Shown in pieces: positions 50,837 through 59,772 of a stretch of DNA of 64,000 bases. The stretch lies in the NCBI GenBank assembly GCA_018652685.1, contig JABIBQ010000073.1, positions 1 through 64,000 on the forward strand, given 5' to 3'. Origin of the DNA: Candidatus Bathyarchaeota archaeon. GTDB lineage: Archaea > Thermoproteota > Bathyarchaeia > TCS64. Within the stretch, counting starts at the first letter, position 1. The number at the start of each line of letters is the position of its first letter. The position numbers were made by a program, and so were the translations under genes. The notes beneath the pieces were generated by a model that was not told the origin of the DNA, ran no database searches, and was given only the letters and a program-made list of their open reading frames with translations.

Positions 50837-53616
50837 TCGCCCTTCATCGAGGTATAATCCATCGTAATTCTTCTGACAATCGAGCCCACGATGTGAACGT
50901 AAGCGGGGTCACCGATACTGTCCATCTCGACGGTGTTCTCAAATTCATCGATTTTCACGATTTTTATCTCGTTCTTTGTGTACAGGGTGCCGGTTGAAGC
51001 CTGAACCGACCTGTAGATGAAGCTGATCAGCTTTTCATCCTTGTTGAACATAATCCTTGAAGTCATCTCGATGGGATGAGTTGTCAGTCGCTGTAGCCGT
51101 TCCTCCAAGAACTCAAGATAGGAGTCAACTTCCCCCGGCTCAAGGATGACGGGAATCTTCAACATCCAGGGCTTGTCGAACCCGCCGCTTGAATCATCCA
51201 TCTGCCACCGTCTCATGAGGCTTGGCGTAATCACAGTACTGTTTCGGAGGGCGGCATATGCCCCGGTTAGGACGGCGGAGATGGCTAACCCAATGCTGGC
51301 TAAGCTCCAAACTGCTGAGACCTTCTGGTGGACCTGCAAACCTAAGTTTAGAAGGGCCAGTACTTTGTAGACCCCAAGGCCAGCCAGGTAACCTAGACCA
51401 CCAGCGATGAAACCAGTTATAGTTGCCTCTGCCACGAAGATTGCGGAGACCTGGGCGGGGTTTAAACCCACAGAGCTGAGTATCTCGATCTCTTTCCTTC
51501 TCTCAAACATGCTGTTGAGCATAGTGACGACCACGTTGAGAACCACGATTACCCAAGGGATAACCAGGCTAGCGCCTTTTCCATCGAAATAATTACCTAG
51601 CCTGAAATACGAGTCTCCATCCTCGGTGGATGAGTAGGCAAAGTACCCTCGTTCAAGTGCTAGCCTCTCAGCGAATTCATCCTCGCTATAAAAGGACCCA
51701 ACGGTGAACCCGATTCGCCGCACATCAACCATGGTGAAATTTGAGATTGTGTCAAGGTTGATTATAACCTGTTCAGATGCCTCAACAGCCTCCAACACAT
51801 ATTTAGGGCTCTCGCCTTCAGGGCTGATGTTTACCCATTTCTCGCTCAGGTAAGGCGTGCCATCGAGGTCTTTTAACCGGGAAAACGCCGAGTCCTCGAA
51901 AATACCATCAACGGGCAGAGATATTCCTCCAAAGGAGACAGGCTCCCCCAACAGGATACCCGATTCCTCGCTGAATGATTCACTTACTAGCACCCCCTGA
52001 ACGGGAAGAGACCCGGAGGCCAGAACAGACTCCAGTCTAACGTTTTCAAACTCGGACTCGGTTCCTCCGATAACTCCGTAGACTTGCATCCCGCTGATAG
52101 TAAACATCGGTCCCCGAAGAGGCATGTTCTCGGCCTTGACGTACATTGACTGCACCTCATCCCGGTTCTTTAACCACTCCTGCTCAGGGATAGCAAACGA
52201 TAGGAATACAGGGTCACCCTTGGACCAGCTACCATCCCGTATAAACACGCCTTCCCATGATGACTTTGATGGCGTACTCCCTGAAACAACACCGTACCCC
52301 TCCGAGAAGCTTGTCAGTGTGACGAAGCTCATGACTAGCAGCGTCAGCGAGACAAGCGTTAACAGGAACCTGAGTTTTCTCCTTCGTAAGCTTCTCTTGG
52401 CGAGATTGAATATGGGAGAGACAAGGTTCCTTGTATGAACCCGTCCATCGCTTGAGCCGATCCTGAATAGTTGCGGGAAAAACCAGCCGATAATACTGAA
52501 TCCGAGCAGAAACCCTGCTGCCGCAATCGCAAATGTGTTTATTGGAATCGTCCTGCTGCCAGGATATGTGAAATAGAAAAACGTGAGGCTGACAGTGTAA
52601 GCAACCACGTCAACGATAATCTGATGAATTGGCTCATCGGTGACAAGGTAGCCCAGGATAAATGAACTCATGGCGAGGAAGCCCATGAGACCAAAAACCG
52701 AGAAACTTGCCTCCTGGTACATGGCAATCAACTCGGCGTTGGCATGCTCGAAGAGCAGGTACCCTCGTTTCAGGGAGTCAAAGCTCTCTGCGTACTCACC
52801 ATCCTCGTAATAACTCCAGGCTTCATCTGTGTACCTAATACCTGTTGATAACGCGGTGTCCTGCCTGGCCAGATAGAACCCATAGCCATGCATCTCGGCC
52901 AGTCTCGATTCAAGGGTTATTAGCGAACTCTTTGAAATCTGATCACTTGTGAGCAGTGTGTGATACCTTAGGTCAACGATAATAGGTTCCCCTACACTGA
53001 TTGACCCAATATCGAACTCCAATCCGCGAGAACCGATACGTGAGTCGATCAGGTAGGTGCTGTTGATTGAAACAGTTGATGGCTGATCAGAGGGGACTGG
53101 TATGATATTCGAGGAAATCCCAAGAATTTTTTCATAACTCAGGCGGTTTGACCCGAAGGTCAGGGGAAACCCAGTTGAATTGAAAACATCCCCGTTTGAG
53201 TCCTTTACTAAAACATCGACTTGAAGTGGTAACGTCTCTGAATCGATGTACTGCAGGTCTCCTTTGAGGTCGAGGTACGCTGCATTCTGAAGTGAAACGA
53301 GTTTCCCTGAGAGACTGCCGTTTACACTGAACATTGATGGAAGATAATCCAACCCGGCATATACCTGGCAGACGTAACTGCCATCATCCAGTTCCATGGA
53401 AAAGAGGCCGGAATCATCAGTGGACACCACGCCGATCCTTAGGTAACCACGGAAAAACGTGATATTTGCCATCGTTACCGGCTGACCGTCCGGGTCCATG
53501 ACCACCCCGTCGATATCAGCAAAGACTACTCCAAGCCCGAAACCGAGGATGATGACTGAGGTTAAGATAAATAACGCGTATTGTCTGAATCCGTTGTACC
53601 TCATCTTGTTAGTCAC
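50833..53616 (-). CDS. Giant FtsX/MacB-like ABC permease, copy 2
   Basis: The 927-residue paralogue of the 46566-49508 product has the same order. It has an N-terminal span, a regulatory-like beta domain (GVVMDPDGQPVTMANITFF; TDDSGLFSMEL), three central spans, then RRRKLRFLLTLVSLTLLVMS. A MacB-like external part precedes IPWVIVVLNVVVTMLN with ERRKEIEILSSVGLNPAQVS, three spans, and a homologous C-terminal cytosolic domain of about 100 residues (ISFIYRS; RRITMDYTS). The start is GTG at 53616, or ATG 4 codons later. It faces the ATPase gene tail to tail, so it is transcribed separately from the other three genes. Confidence 0.87.
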   Translation of the reverse strand: MTNKMRYNGFRQYALFILTSVIILGFGLGVVFADIDGVVMDPDGQPVTMANITFFRGYLRIGVVSTDDSGLFSMELDDGSYVCQVYAGLDYLPSMFSVNGSLSGKLVSLQNAAYLDLKGDLQYIDSETLPLQVDVLVKDSNGDVFNSTGFPLTFGSNRLSYEKILGISSNIIPVPSDQPSTVSINSTYLIDSRIGSRGLEFDIGSISVGEPIIVDLRYHTLLTSDQISKSSLITLESRLAEMHGYGFYLARQDTALSTGIRYTDEAWSYYEDGEYAESFDSLKRGYLLFEHANAELIAMYQEASFSVFGLMGFLAMSSFILGYLVTDEPIHQIIVDVVAYTVSLTFFYFTYPGSRTIPINTFAIAAAGFLLGFSIIGWFFPQLFRIGSSDGRVHTRNLVSPIFNLAKRSLRRRKLRFLLTLVSLTLLVMSFVTLTSFSEGYGVVSGSTPSKSSWEGVFIRDGSWSKGDPVFLSFAIPEQEWLKNRDEVQSMYVKAENMPLRGPMFTISGMQVYGVIGGTESEFENVRLESVLASGSLPVQGVLVSESFSEESGILLGEPVSFGGISLPVDGIFEDSAFSRLKDLDGTPYLSEKWVNISPEGESPKYVLEAVEASEQVIINLDTISNFTMVDVRRIGFTVGSFYSEDEFAERLALERGYFAYSSTEDGDSYFRLGNYFDGKGASLVIPWVIVVLNVVVTMLNSMFERRKEIEILSSVGLNPAQVSAIFVAEATITGFIAGGLGYLAGLGVYKVLALLNLGLQVHQKVSAVWSLASIGLAISAVLTGAYAALRNSTVITPSLMRRWQMDDSSGGFDKPWMLKIPVILEPGEVDSYLEFLEERLQRLTTHPIEMTSRIMFNKDEKLISFIYRSVQASTGTLYTKNEIKIVKIDEFENTVEMDSIGDPAYVHIVGSIVRRITMDYTSMKGD

Positions 53617-53671
53617 AAATAATGCCTAGCTTACGTAAATAACTTAAGCTTACCAAATCAAATATTAGCCT

Positions 53672-53839
53672 ATGAGAATCGGGATACCCACGGAGTCCAC
53701 GGGGCCCGTGGATATCGAGATAACAGATGAGAACCAGGTCACGGCCAAGACGATACGGGATGCGATGCCCCCACTGGAACAGCTTGGAGGTCTCTATCTT
53801 CACCAGACCTCAAGTATATTTAATATCAATTATATATAA
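53672..53839 (+). pseudogene. Truncated cyclophilin-like (DUF369 type) gene remnant
   Basis: From ATG 53672 the frame reads MRIGIPTESTGPVDIEITDE, then TAKTIRDAMPPLEQLGGLYL and a junk-like tail up to TAA at 53839. The pattern (opening strand, E/D-rich loop, TAKxIxDAxP helix) matches the N-terminal third of the small cyclophilin-like fold proteins of archaea and bacteria, which normally go on with GDEIYF and reach about 120 residues. Everything after that is missing. It is best read as a 3'-truncated remnant, though a 55-residue product could still be made. Confidence 0.6.
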
Positions 53840-53888
53840 TTATTACTCTCGGGTAACAGTTTTAATCGAGTAGGGGAGGCTAACCTGT

Positions 53889-54734
53889 ATGGGCTCCCCC
53901 AGGGATTATCTTGAGATCATGAGACCGGTGAACTCGGTCATGCTGGGCGTGGCAATAATCATAGGGGCTTTCATCACAGGGGGCACACAGATACTCAATG
54001 ACAGCTGGTCATTGGTGTACGCCTTCCTCACCGGTTTCACCATGAGCGGGGCAGCCATGGCAATCAATGATTACTACGACAGGGAGATAGACGCGATAAA
54101 CGAGCCCCAGAGAGCCATACCAAGCGGTAGGATAAGCCCAAGCGCAGCAGTGGCATTCACTGGCTTACTGAGCGCAGTAGGGCTGGCATCTTCTTACATG
54201 ATCTCAACGGAGGCACTGTTTATCGCGGTATTCGCGTGGGTCGTCATGATGGTCTACTCAATATGGGGCAAGAAAACAGGCTTCCCCGGCAATCTCATGG
54301 TAAGCGTCTCCGTTGCCCTGCCATTCATGTACGGCGGAATCATGACTGGCTCACTGGCTGCATCCCTCAGCTTTAGCGGAATCGCGTTTCTGGCAAACAC
54401 CGGCAGGGAGATAACCAAGGGCATAGTGGACATTGACGGCGACAAACTGGAGGGTGTGAGGACCATCGCGGTTACAAGCGGCGAGAAGAATGCAGCCATA
54501 ATTGCCTCAGTCTTCTTCCTCTCGGCGGTCCTCGTGTCGTTCTACCCCGTCTACAGCCAGCTCGTCTCCTTCTGGTACATCCCGTTCGTTGCCATAACTG
54601 ACCTTGGACTCATATTCAGTAGCTATCAAGTCATGACTGATCCAACCAGAGAGACCAGTAGGAAGGTCAAAACACGGATACTCTACCTCATGTTCTCTGG
54701 GTTGATCGGCTTTGCGGCTGGAAGCCTTCTCTAA
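53889..54734 (+). CDS. UbiA-family prenyltransferase, DGGGP synthase-like
   Basis: The 281-residue membrane enzyme has about eight helices. YLEIMRPVNSVMLGVAIIIG opens it. AINDYYDREIDAINEPQRAI is the Asp-rich prenyl-diphosphate site (NDxxDxxxD) in the form typical of archaeal digeranylgeranylglyceryl phosphate synthase, and ITKGIVDIDGDKLEGVRTIA is the second Asp-rich motif (D-x-x-D-x-x-G). It adds the second geranylgeranyl chain to make archaeal core lipids. An A/T-rich TATA region lies 50-70 bases upstream. It stands alone. Confidence 0.9.
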   Translation: MGSPRDYLEIMRPVNSVMLGVAIIIGAFITGGTQILNDSWSLVYAFLTGFTMSGAAMAINDYYDREIDAINEPQRAIPSGRISPSAAVAFTGLLSAVGLASSYMISTEALFIAVFAWVVMMVYSIWGKKTGFPGNLMVSVSVALPFMYGGIMTGSLAASLSFSGIAFLANTGREITKGIVDIDGDKLEGVRTIAVTSGEKNAAIIASVFFLSAVLVSFYPVYSQLVSFWYIPFVAITDLGLIFSSYQVMTDPTRETSRKVKTRILYLMFSGLIGFAAGSLL

Positions 54735-54878
54735 AAGAGGAATTATTACCCAACCACCGGTATTGTAGGAACTTTTTTTCTTGACTTATTCCTCAATCTC
54801 GAAAAAATGACGGATAATGTTCCGAACAATATGTTTGATGATTATTAAATGATAAATTGACTAATATGATGAGAAACC

Positions 54879-55187
54879 CTATCGGATTTCCATCTCGATG
54901 TACACTTCGTTGGGTACACGGATCCGCATGATGCTTCTCATGACACGGTCTCGGGCATCGATTTCGATCAGCCTCTTGTGGACGCGCATCTCAAACCTGT
55001 CCCATGTATTGCTGCCGTCACCGCATGGAGTCTTCCTGGTGGGCACCACTAGTTTCTTTGTTGGCAGTGGAATAGGGCCTACAAGCTTTACGCCTATTCT
55101 TTTGGCAATGTCCTTGATCTCGTCGCATACGTCCTGCAGCTTCACTGCATCGGTGCTCGTAAGCTTGATCCTTGCACGTCTAGCCAT
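54879..55187 (-). CDS. rps10: Small ribosomal subunit protein S10
   Basis: The 102-residue protein shows RARIKLTSTDAVKLQDVCDE, GVKLVGPIPLPTKKLVVPTRKTPCGDGSNTWDRFEMRVHKRLIEI in segments, and the archaeal ending VPNEVYIEMEIR. It binds 16S rRNA in the 30S head. It lies downstream of EF-1A by 135 bases on the same strand, the common archaeal order. Confidence 0.97.
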   Translation of the reverse strand: MARRARIKLTSTDAVKLQDVCDEIKDIAKRIGVKLVGPIPLPTKKLVVPTRKTPCGDGSNTWDRFEMRVHKRLIEIDARDRVMRSIMRIRVPNEVYIEMEIR

Positions 55188-55322
55188 GTTGTTCCCGCTC
55201 TTAACCTGAGAATCAGAACTTAAACCTTACTAATTAAACCAGACCGAGTTTTATTATTACCATTATAGTAGGTTACGTATTATTGGATGATTAAAATAGA
55301 ATAGAAAAAAGGGTTGTGAGGA

Positions 55323-56618
55323 TTATTCCTCGATCGCGATAACGACGCCGGCACCGATGGTGGTACCCATGTCACGGAGTGCGAAACGACCTAGGCTTGG
55401 ATAGTCCTTGAATGTCTCCATCGCCGTTGGCTGGAGTGGCACGAATCTTACGACTGCTGCCTCTCCTGTCCTTAGGTACGCTGGGTTCTCTTCAACGGTC
55501 TGTCCTGTCCTTGGGTCGAGCTTCGAGATTAGCTTGTCGAACCTGACTGCGATCTGCGCTGTGTGCAGGTGCAATACGGGTGTGTATCCCTCACCGACCG
55601 CCGTTGGGTGGTTGATGATAAAGATCCTTCCAGTGAACGCCTTCGCTACTGTGGGTAAGTCGCTTGGGTGCCCCACGATCTCGCCACGCCCGACCTTATC
55701 CTTGGGGACGCCCTTGGTGTTGAATCCAATGTTGTCTCCTGGACCGGCCACGTCGATTTTTGTGTAGTGAGTCTCGATACTGTTGACCTTGCCCTTCTCG
55801 CCGCTTGGCATGAAGACAATATCGTCACCTGGCCTGAGCTCACCTGTCTCAACCTTGCCTACTGGGGTCGTACCGACGCCTTTGATAGTATAGACGTCCT
55901 GAATTGCGATCCTCAGTGGCTTTGCGGTTGGCTTTGGTGGAAGCTTGAAGTTGTCCAGTGCCTCTAGGAGAGTTGGACCCTTGTACCAAGGCATGTTCTC
56001 GCTTCTGTTCACTAAGTTGTCGCCTGTCCAGCCGCTGGTGGGGACGAAGTCGATAGTCTCAGTTGGGTAGCCTACCGTCTTGAGTAGCCTGCTGATGCCG
56101 TCCTTGACCTCCTCGTACCTGTTCTCGTTCCATTCTACGCTTGCGTCGTCCATCTTGTTGATGGCGACGACGACCTGGTTGACTCCCAAGGTCTTTGCGA
56201 GGAATGCGTGCTCACGAGTCTGACCGCCAGGGTTGGTTCCTGCCTCGTATTCTCCCCTCTTGGCGGAGATCATGAGGATTGCACCATCTGCCTGGCTTGC
56301 ACCAGTGACCATGTTCTTGACGAAGTCCCTGTGGCCAGGGCTGTCAATGACAGTGAATACGTTCTTCTTTGTTTCGAGCTCGTAGAATGCGAGGTCGATT
56401 GTTACGCCTCTCTCACGCTCTTCCTTGAGTTTGTCAAGGATCCAAGCGTACTTGAAGGACTCACGACCGAGTTCTTTCGCCTCTGCCTCGAAGTCCTTGA
56501 GTGTCTTCTCTGGAATAGCACCTGCATCGTAGAACAGGTGTCCAATGCTTGTGGACTTGCCGTGGTCTACGTGACCGATGATAATCAGGTTAATATGAGG
56601 TTTTTCCCTCTTACTCAT
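55323..56618 (-). CDS. tuf: Elongation factor 1-alpha
   Basis: The 431-residue GTPase delivers aminoacyl-tRNA. It has IIIGHVDHGKST (G1), RGVTIDLAF (G2), DSPGHRDFVKNM (G3), NKMD (G4) and TSGW (G5 region), then the two beta-barrel domains (DVYTIKGVGTTPVGKVETG; VRFVPLQPTAMETFKDYPSLGRFALRDMGTTIGAGVV). The leader AGGAGAATTTA before the ATG equals that of ppdK. A TATA-like TTTTTATTCC lies about 40 bases upstream. Normal neighbours EF-2, S7 and S12 are not in the same direction here. Confidence 0.98.
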   Translation of the reverse strand: MSKREKPHINLIIIGHVDHGKSTSIGHLFYDAGAIPEKTLKDFEAEAKELGRESFKYAWILDKLKEERERGVTIDLAFYELETKKNVFTVIDSPGHRDFVKNMVTGASQADGAILMISAKRGEYEAGTNPGGQTREHAFLAKTLGVNQVVVAINKMDDASVEWNENRYEEVKDGISRLLKTVGYPTETIDFVPTSGWTGDNLVNRSENMPWYKGPTLLEALDNFKLPPKPTAKPLRIAIQDVYTIKGVGTTPVGKVETGELRPGDDIVFMPSGEKGKVNSIETHYTKIDVAGPGDNIGFNTKGVPKDKVGRGEIVGHPSDLPTVAKAFTGRIFIINHPTAVGEGYTPVLHLHTAQIAVRFDKLISKLDPRTGQTVEENPAYLRTGEAAVVRFVPLQPTAMETFKDYPSLGRFALRDMGTTIGAGVVIAIEE

Positions 56619-56790
56619 TTCTAAATTCTCCTACTCCTTCAACCTTGATGAGGAATAAAAATGTTAGGTAGAGTCAGCCGCCGGGAGGTATTATTTATCA
56701 GTTGTTTCGTTCCTTGCCTTCAATGAGCGTTGAAGGCGTAAATTCGCAACGTTTAATATGTCTGCCTGTATCCGAAGGGTGGAGAATCAC

Positions 56791-57219
56791 ATGACAAACG
56801 GCATGTACGCTGCTCGCAGGAACCGCAACGTGAGGAAAAAGATGCGGTACAAGAGCAAGGACTATGTGCTCAGGCTCAAGCGGAGGACTGAGAAGAGGGA
56901 TATCCTTGAGGGAGCACCTATGGGCCGAGGAATCGTCCTGCAGAAGGTAGGTATCGAGAGCAAGCAGCCCAACAGCGCGATCAGAAAATGCGTGAGGGTG
57001 CAGATCATCAAGAACGGTAAATTAGCGACCGCTTTCCTTCCCGGAGACGGCGCACTAAACCATGTTGACGAGCACGATGAGGTTACAATCGAGGGAATTC
57101 ATGGGCCACGATCAAGGTCAATGGGAGATATCCCTGGAGTACGCTTTAAAGTCAACGCAGTCAACGGAACACCCCTGAAGCTTCTTGTTCTGGGCAAGGT
57201 CCAGAAAGCTGTAAGGTAA
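56791..57219 (+). CDS. rps12: Small ribosomal subunit protein S12
   Basis: The 142-residue S12 has the archaeal/eukaryotic-type [36 protein letters not shown] and [20 protein letters not shown] blocks at the decoding centre. The ATG at 56791 was chosen to give the family N terminus ([11 protein letters not shown]); a TATA-like TTTAATATG at 56752-56760 lies about 35 bases upstream. It is divergent from EF-1A and separated from S7 by 611 bases holding a decayed MFS gene. Confidence 0.96.
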   Translation: MTNGMYAARRNRNVRKKMRYKSKDYVLRLKRRTEKRDILEGAPMGRGIVLQKVGIESKQPNSAIRKCVRVQIIKNGKLATAFLPGDGALNHVDEHDEVTIEGIHGPRSRSMGDIPGVRFKVNAVNGTPLKLLVLGKVQKAVR

Positions 57220-57235
57220 AAAAGCTCTACTATTT

Positions 57236-57690
57236 TTAGTGGGCGACTAATTCGCCTTCACTTTTTCCAGTTTCCTTTATCATTAAAACAAGAGATAACG
57301 TGATGAACATTAGTCCACCTGCAATGTAAAAGCAAAACTTGATCCCGTAATTAGTCATTACTGCTGCCATGATGATTGGACCAATGAATGAACCCAGGTC
57401 GGAGAAAGTCCTGTAGGCTTCTATCGCAGCTCCCCTTTTCTGGGGTGGGACTGACTCAGCAGAGAGGACAGGGCCAATGATCCAGATCGCTCCCGAGGTG
57501 AAGCCTATGATTATGATAATGGCAGCCATCAGGTTTAGAGATGTAAATAAACTCATCAGCACCACTAGAACTGACGTTGATGCGATCCCGATCCAGACGC
57601 CGGTGGCGCCGATGTCCTTTGCAAAAATGGATAGTACAGGGTTGGTTATCATGACGCTGAGCATCGAGAGGAAAGCTACCGCACATTACA
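57236..57690 (-). pseudogene. Decayed MFS transporter gene between S12 and S7
   Basis: The minus-strand frame reads FLSMLSVMITNPVLSIFAKD, IGATGVWIGIASTSV (MFS helices 1-2) and then passes straight to NLMAAIIIIIGFTSG, VPPQKRGAAIEAYRTFSDLG and SFIGPIIMA. The last two blocks are the helix 10-11 region of drug-efflux-type MFS proteins. The GxLSDRxGRR loop and most of the 12 helices are missing, and a stop codon lies right before the first helix. About 145 residues of an expected 390 remain. I read it as an internally deleted, N-truncated relic. A product with four or five helices cannot be fully excluded. Confidence 0.7.
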
Positions 57691-57830
57691 GGTAGAAACT
57701 TGGACCAAATCCTTGGGCGTCATAATGCCCAACCGTTGGGGCTATCGGCTTTAAATCAATCGCCGGGAAGCGATAACCCTTTTATTATGGTACCGCTCTC
57801 AATGTCACCTAGCACTTACGAAGTGGTCAT

Positions 57831-58424
57831 ATGAGTGAAAACGAAGTACAGGGACAGGACGAGGGCATCAAGCTCTTCGGTGAGTGGAGCTTTGAAGGCA
57901 TTGAGGTCAGGGATATCGGCCTGAAGCGTTACCTGAATGTGGACCCCGTGTATCTACCCCACACAGGCGGCAGGCACGAGGCGCGTAGGTTCAGGAAAAG
58001 CAACCTGAGCATCGTTGAGAGGCTTATCAACAACCTGTTGAAGCCAGGAAAAAGTGGTGGGGCGAAGGGCAGAGTCACCAACAGCATGAAGACTGCGTTG
58101 ACCATCATAAATCTAAAAACCGGGAAGAATCCAATTGAGGTAATCGTCAGGGCCGTTGAGAACAGTGCGCCCAACGAGGACACAACGAGGATCGGCTACG
58201 GTGGAGTCGTCTACAGGCTTGCGGTTGATTGCAGCCCACAGAGGAGGATCGACCTCGCTCTGCGTTACATAGCCCTTGGAATAAAGGCACAGACCTTTGG
58301 AAACAGGAGGACATTCGAGGAGATCGTTGCAGATCAACTTATCGGTGCGGCGAACCACGATAACAACAACTTTGCCATCCGACGCAAGCAGGAAGTCGAG
58401 CGTATCGCGCTCTCTTCTAGATAA
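57831..58424 (+). CDS. rps7: Small ribosomal subunit protein S7
   Basis: The 197-residue S7 has an archaeal N-terminal extension (FGEWSFEGIEVRDIGLKRYL), VYLPHTGGRHEARRF, VERLINNLLKPGKSGG, NPIEVIVRAVENSAPNEDTT and RRIDLALRYIALGIK, and the tail QLIGAANHDNNNFAIRRKQE. It organises the 3' domain of 16S rRNA. A TTTTATTATGG TATA-like box (57779-57789) lies about 45 bases upstream, so after the S12-S7 separation it has its own promoter. Confidence 0.97.
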   Translation: MSENEVQGQDEGIKLFGEWSFEGIEVRDIGLKRYLNVDPVYLPHTGGRHEARRFRKSNLSIVERLINNLLKPGKSGGAKGRVTNSMKTALTIINLKTGKNPIEVIVRAVENSAPNEDTTRIGYGGVVYRLAVDCSPQRRIDLALRYIALGIKAQTFGNRRTFEEIVADQLIGAANHDNNNFAIRRKQEVERIALSSR

Positions 58425-58787
58425 TCTTTTTTAGACCAGCTTTGGCCGTTCAGGGCCGTATTTTTCTTGGTAATAGTGATCCATAAATCCCGGATAACTG
58501 TTTTCCAGTGGCTTTGTTCCATACTGGATGGTAAAAGGTGTCATATTTGAGAAGACAAAAACGTGATTTGTTTTTTTGATTAAAGCCATCGAGGAGTAAA
58601 CTGAGAAAACATTGGTCTCTATTATAGTGTCGGTGTTCTCTAAAAAAGCGAGCTCTCTTCAAGCCTATATGGTTAAACGTTCAAAGAGTGGGAGGAGGTA
58701 AGGTAAAACGTTCCAAATACGACAGTATTAATGATAATTGTTTTAAGAATAGAGCCATTCATTCTATTCCTCTATCAGGTGAAAAAA
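58425..58787. other. 363-bp A/T-rich intergenic region after S7
   Basis: It holds the minus-strand coding remnant described at 58431-58658. From about 58660 to 58787 lie the promoter and leader of carbamate kinase, with AGGTG about 7 bases before its ATG. No RNA gene was recognised. Confidence 0.5.
58431..58658 (-). pseudogene. Unrecognised 3' gene fragment, minus strand
   Basis: An open frame of 75 codons ends at TAA (58431-58433) and contains NVFSVYSSMALIKKTNHVFV, then NMTPFTIQYGTKPLENSYPG and a hydrophilic tail, HYYQEKYGPERPKLV. The sequence reads like real protein, but no start codon is present until an internal ATG at 58589 (52 residues). It is preceded by an in-frame stop. Its A/T content is much higher than in neighbours. 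It is likely the tail of a lost or transferred gene; the family is not recognised. Confidence 0.4.
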
Positions 58788-59735
58788 ATGGGTAAAAGGG
58801 TTATGATCGCTCTGGGCGGGAACGCCATCAAGCAGCCACACGAGTTGGGTTCTTACGAGGAACAGATGGACAACGTCAAGGTAGCGTGCGAGCAGATCGC
58901 GGAGATAGCAAGGCAGGGATACGAAGTCGCCATCACGCACGGGAACGGTCCACAGGTGGGCAACCTGGCCATCCAGCAGGAGCAGGGGGCACACATGGTG
59001 CCCGTACAGCCGTTATTCATCCTCGGATCCATGACCCAGGGGCAGATAGGTTACATGATGCAGCAGAGCCTCAACAATGAGCTTGCCTCAGATGGGAAAG
59101 ATGTAGCGACCATAGTTACACAAGTCGTCGTCGGGAAGGATGACCCTGACTTTGATGCCCCATCGAAGCCGGTCGGGCCATACTATGCAGAGGAAACGGC
59201 GAAGAAGCTAGGCTCGGAGAACGGCTGGCTTGTCAAGCAGGTGAGGCCAAACGGGGAAAAGACTTGGAGAAGGGTTGTGCCGTCGCCCAAACCGTTGGCC
59301 ATAGCTGAGTCATCGGTTATTAAGAGGCTTGTCGAGTCAGGGACAGTTGTCATCGCATCTGGGGGAGGGGGCATCCCTGTGCTACGAAACGGCTCGGGTA
59401 AACTGGAGGGGGTAGACGCCGTCATCGACAAGGACAGGGCGGGCGCGAAGCTGGCTGAAGAGGTCGCTGCGGACATCTACCTGATACTGACCGATGTGGA
59501 GTACGCGCTGAAGAACTTTGGGACAGACGACGAGGAGCCTGTTAGGGAGGTCTCTGTTAACGAGACCAGGAAACTCATAAGCGAGGGTCATTTCAAGGCG
59601 GGGAGCATGGGGCCGAAAATGGAGGCAGCTCTTGGCTTTGTCGTTGATGGTGGTGATCACGCTATCATTACGAGCCTTGACAAGGCAGTGGACGCGTTGA
59701 TGGGTAAGACTGGCACCCACATCGTCCCCAACTAG
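58788..59735 (+). CDS. arcC: Carbamate kinase
   Basis: The 315-residue amino-acid-kinase-fold enzyme has MIALGGNAIKQPHE, THGNGPQVGNLAIQQE, VIASGGGGIPVL, VDAVIDKDRAGAKLAEEVAA, LTDVEYA and GSMGPKMEAAL, all standard. It makes ATP from carbamoyl phosphate in fermentative breakdown of arginine, allantoin or similar, or works in reverse. The start at ATG 58788 is backed by AGGTG and a family-matching N terminus. No ornithine or oxamate carbamoyltransferase, arginine deiminase or allantoinase is adjacent. Confidence 0.95.
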   Translation: MGKRVMIALGGNAIKQPHELGSYEEQMDNVKVACEQIAEIARQGYEVAITHGNGPQVGNLAIQQEQGAHMVPVQPLFILGSMTQGQIGYMMQQSLNNELASDGKDVATIVTQVVVGKDDPDFDAPSKPVGPYYAEETAKKLGSENGWLVKQVRPNGEKTWRRVVPSPKPLAIAESSVIKRLVESGTVVIASGGGGIPVLRNGSGKLEGVDAVIDKDRAGAKLAEEVAADIYLILTDVEYALKNFGTDDEEPVREVSVNETRKLISEGHFKAGSMGPKMEAALGFVVDGGDHAIITSLDKAVDALMGKTGTHIVPN

Positions 59736-59772
59736 CATTTCGTTTATAAACGCCAGTGACATCACTTTCTCT

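Noticed and set aside
53609-53803. Minus-strand 64-codon frame over the cyclophilin-like remnant
   Set aside because: The plus-strand frame matches a known family; the opposite frame reads as a shadow.
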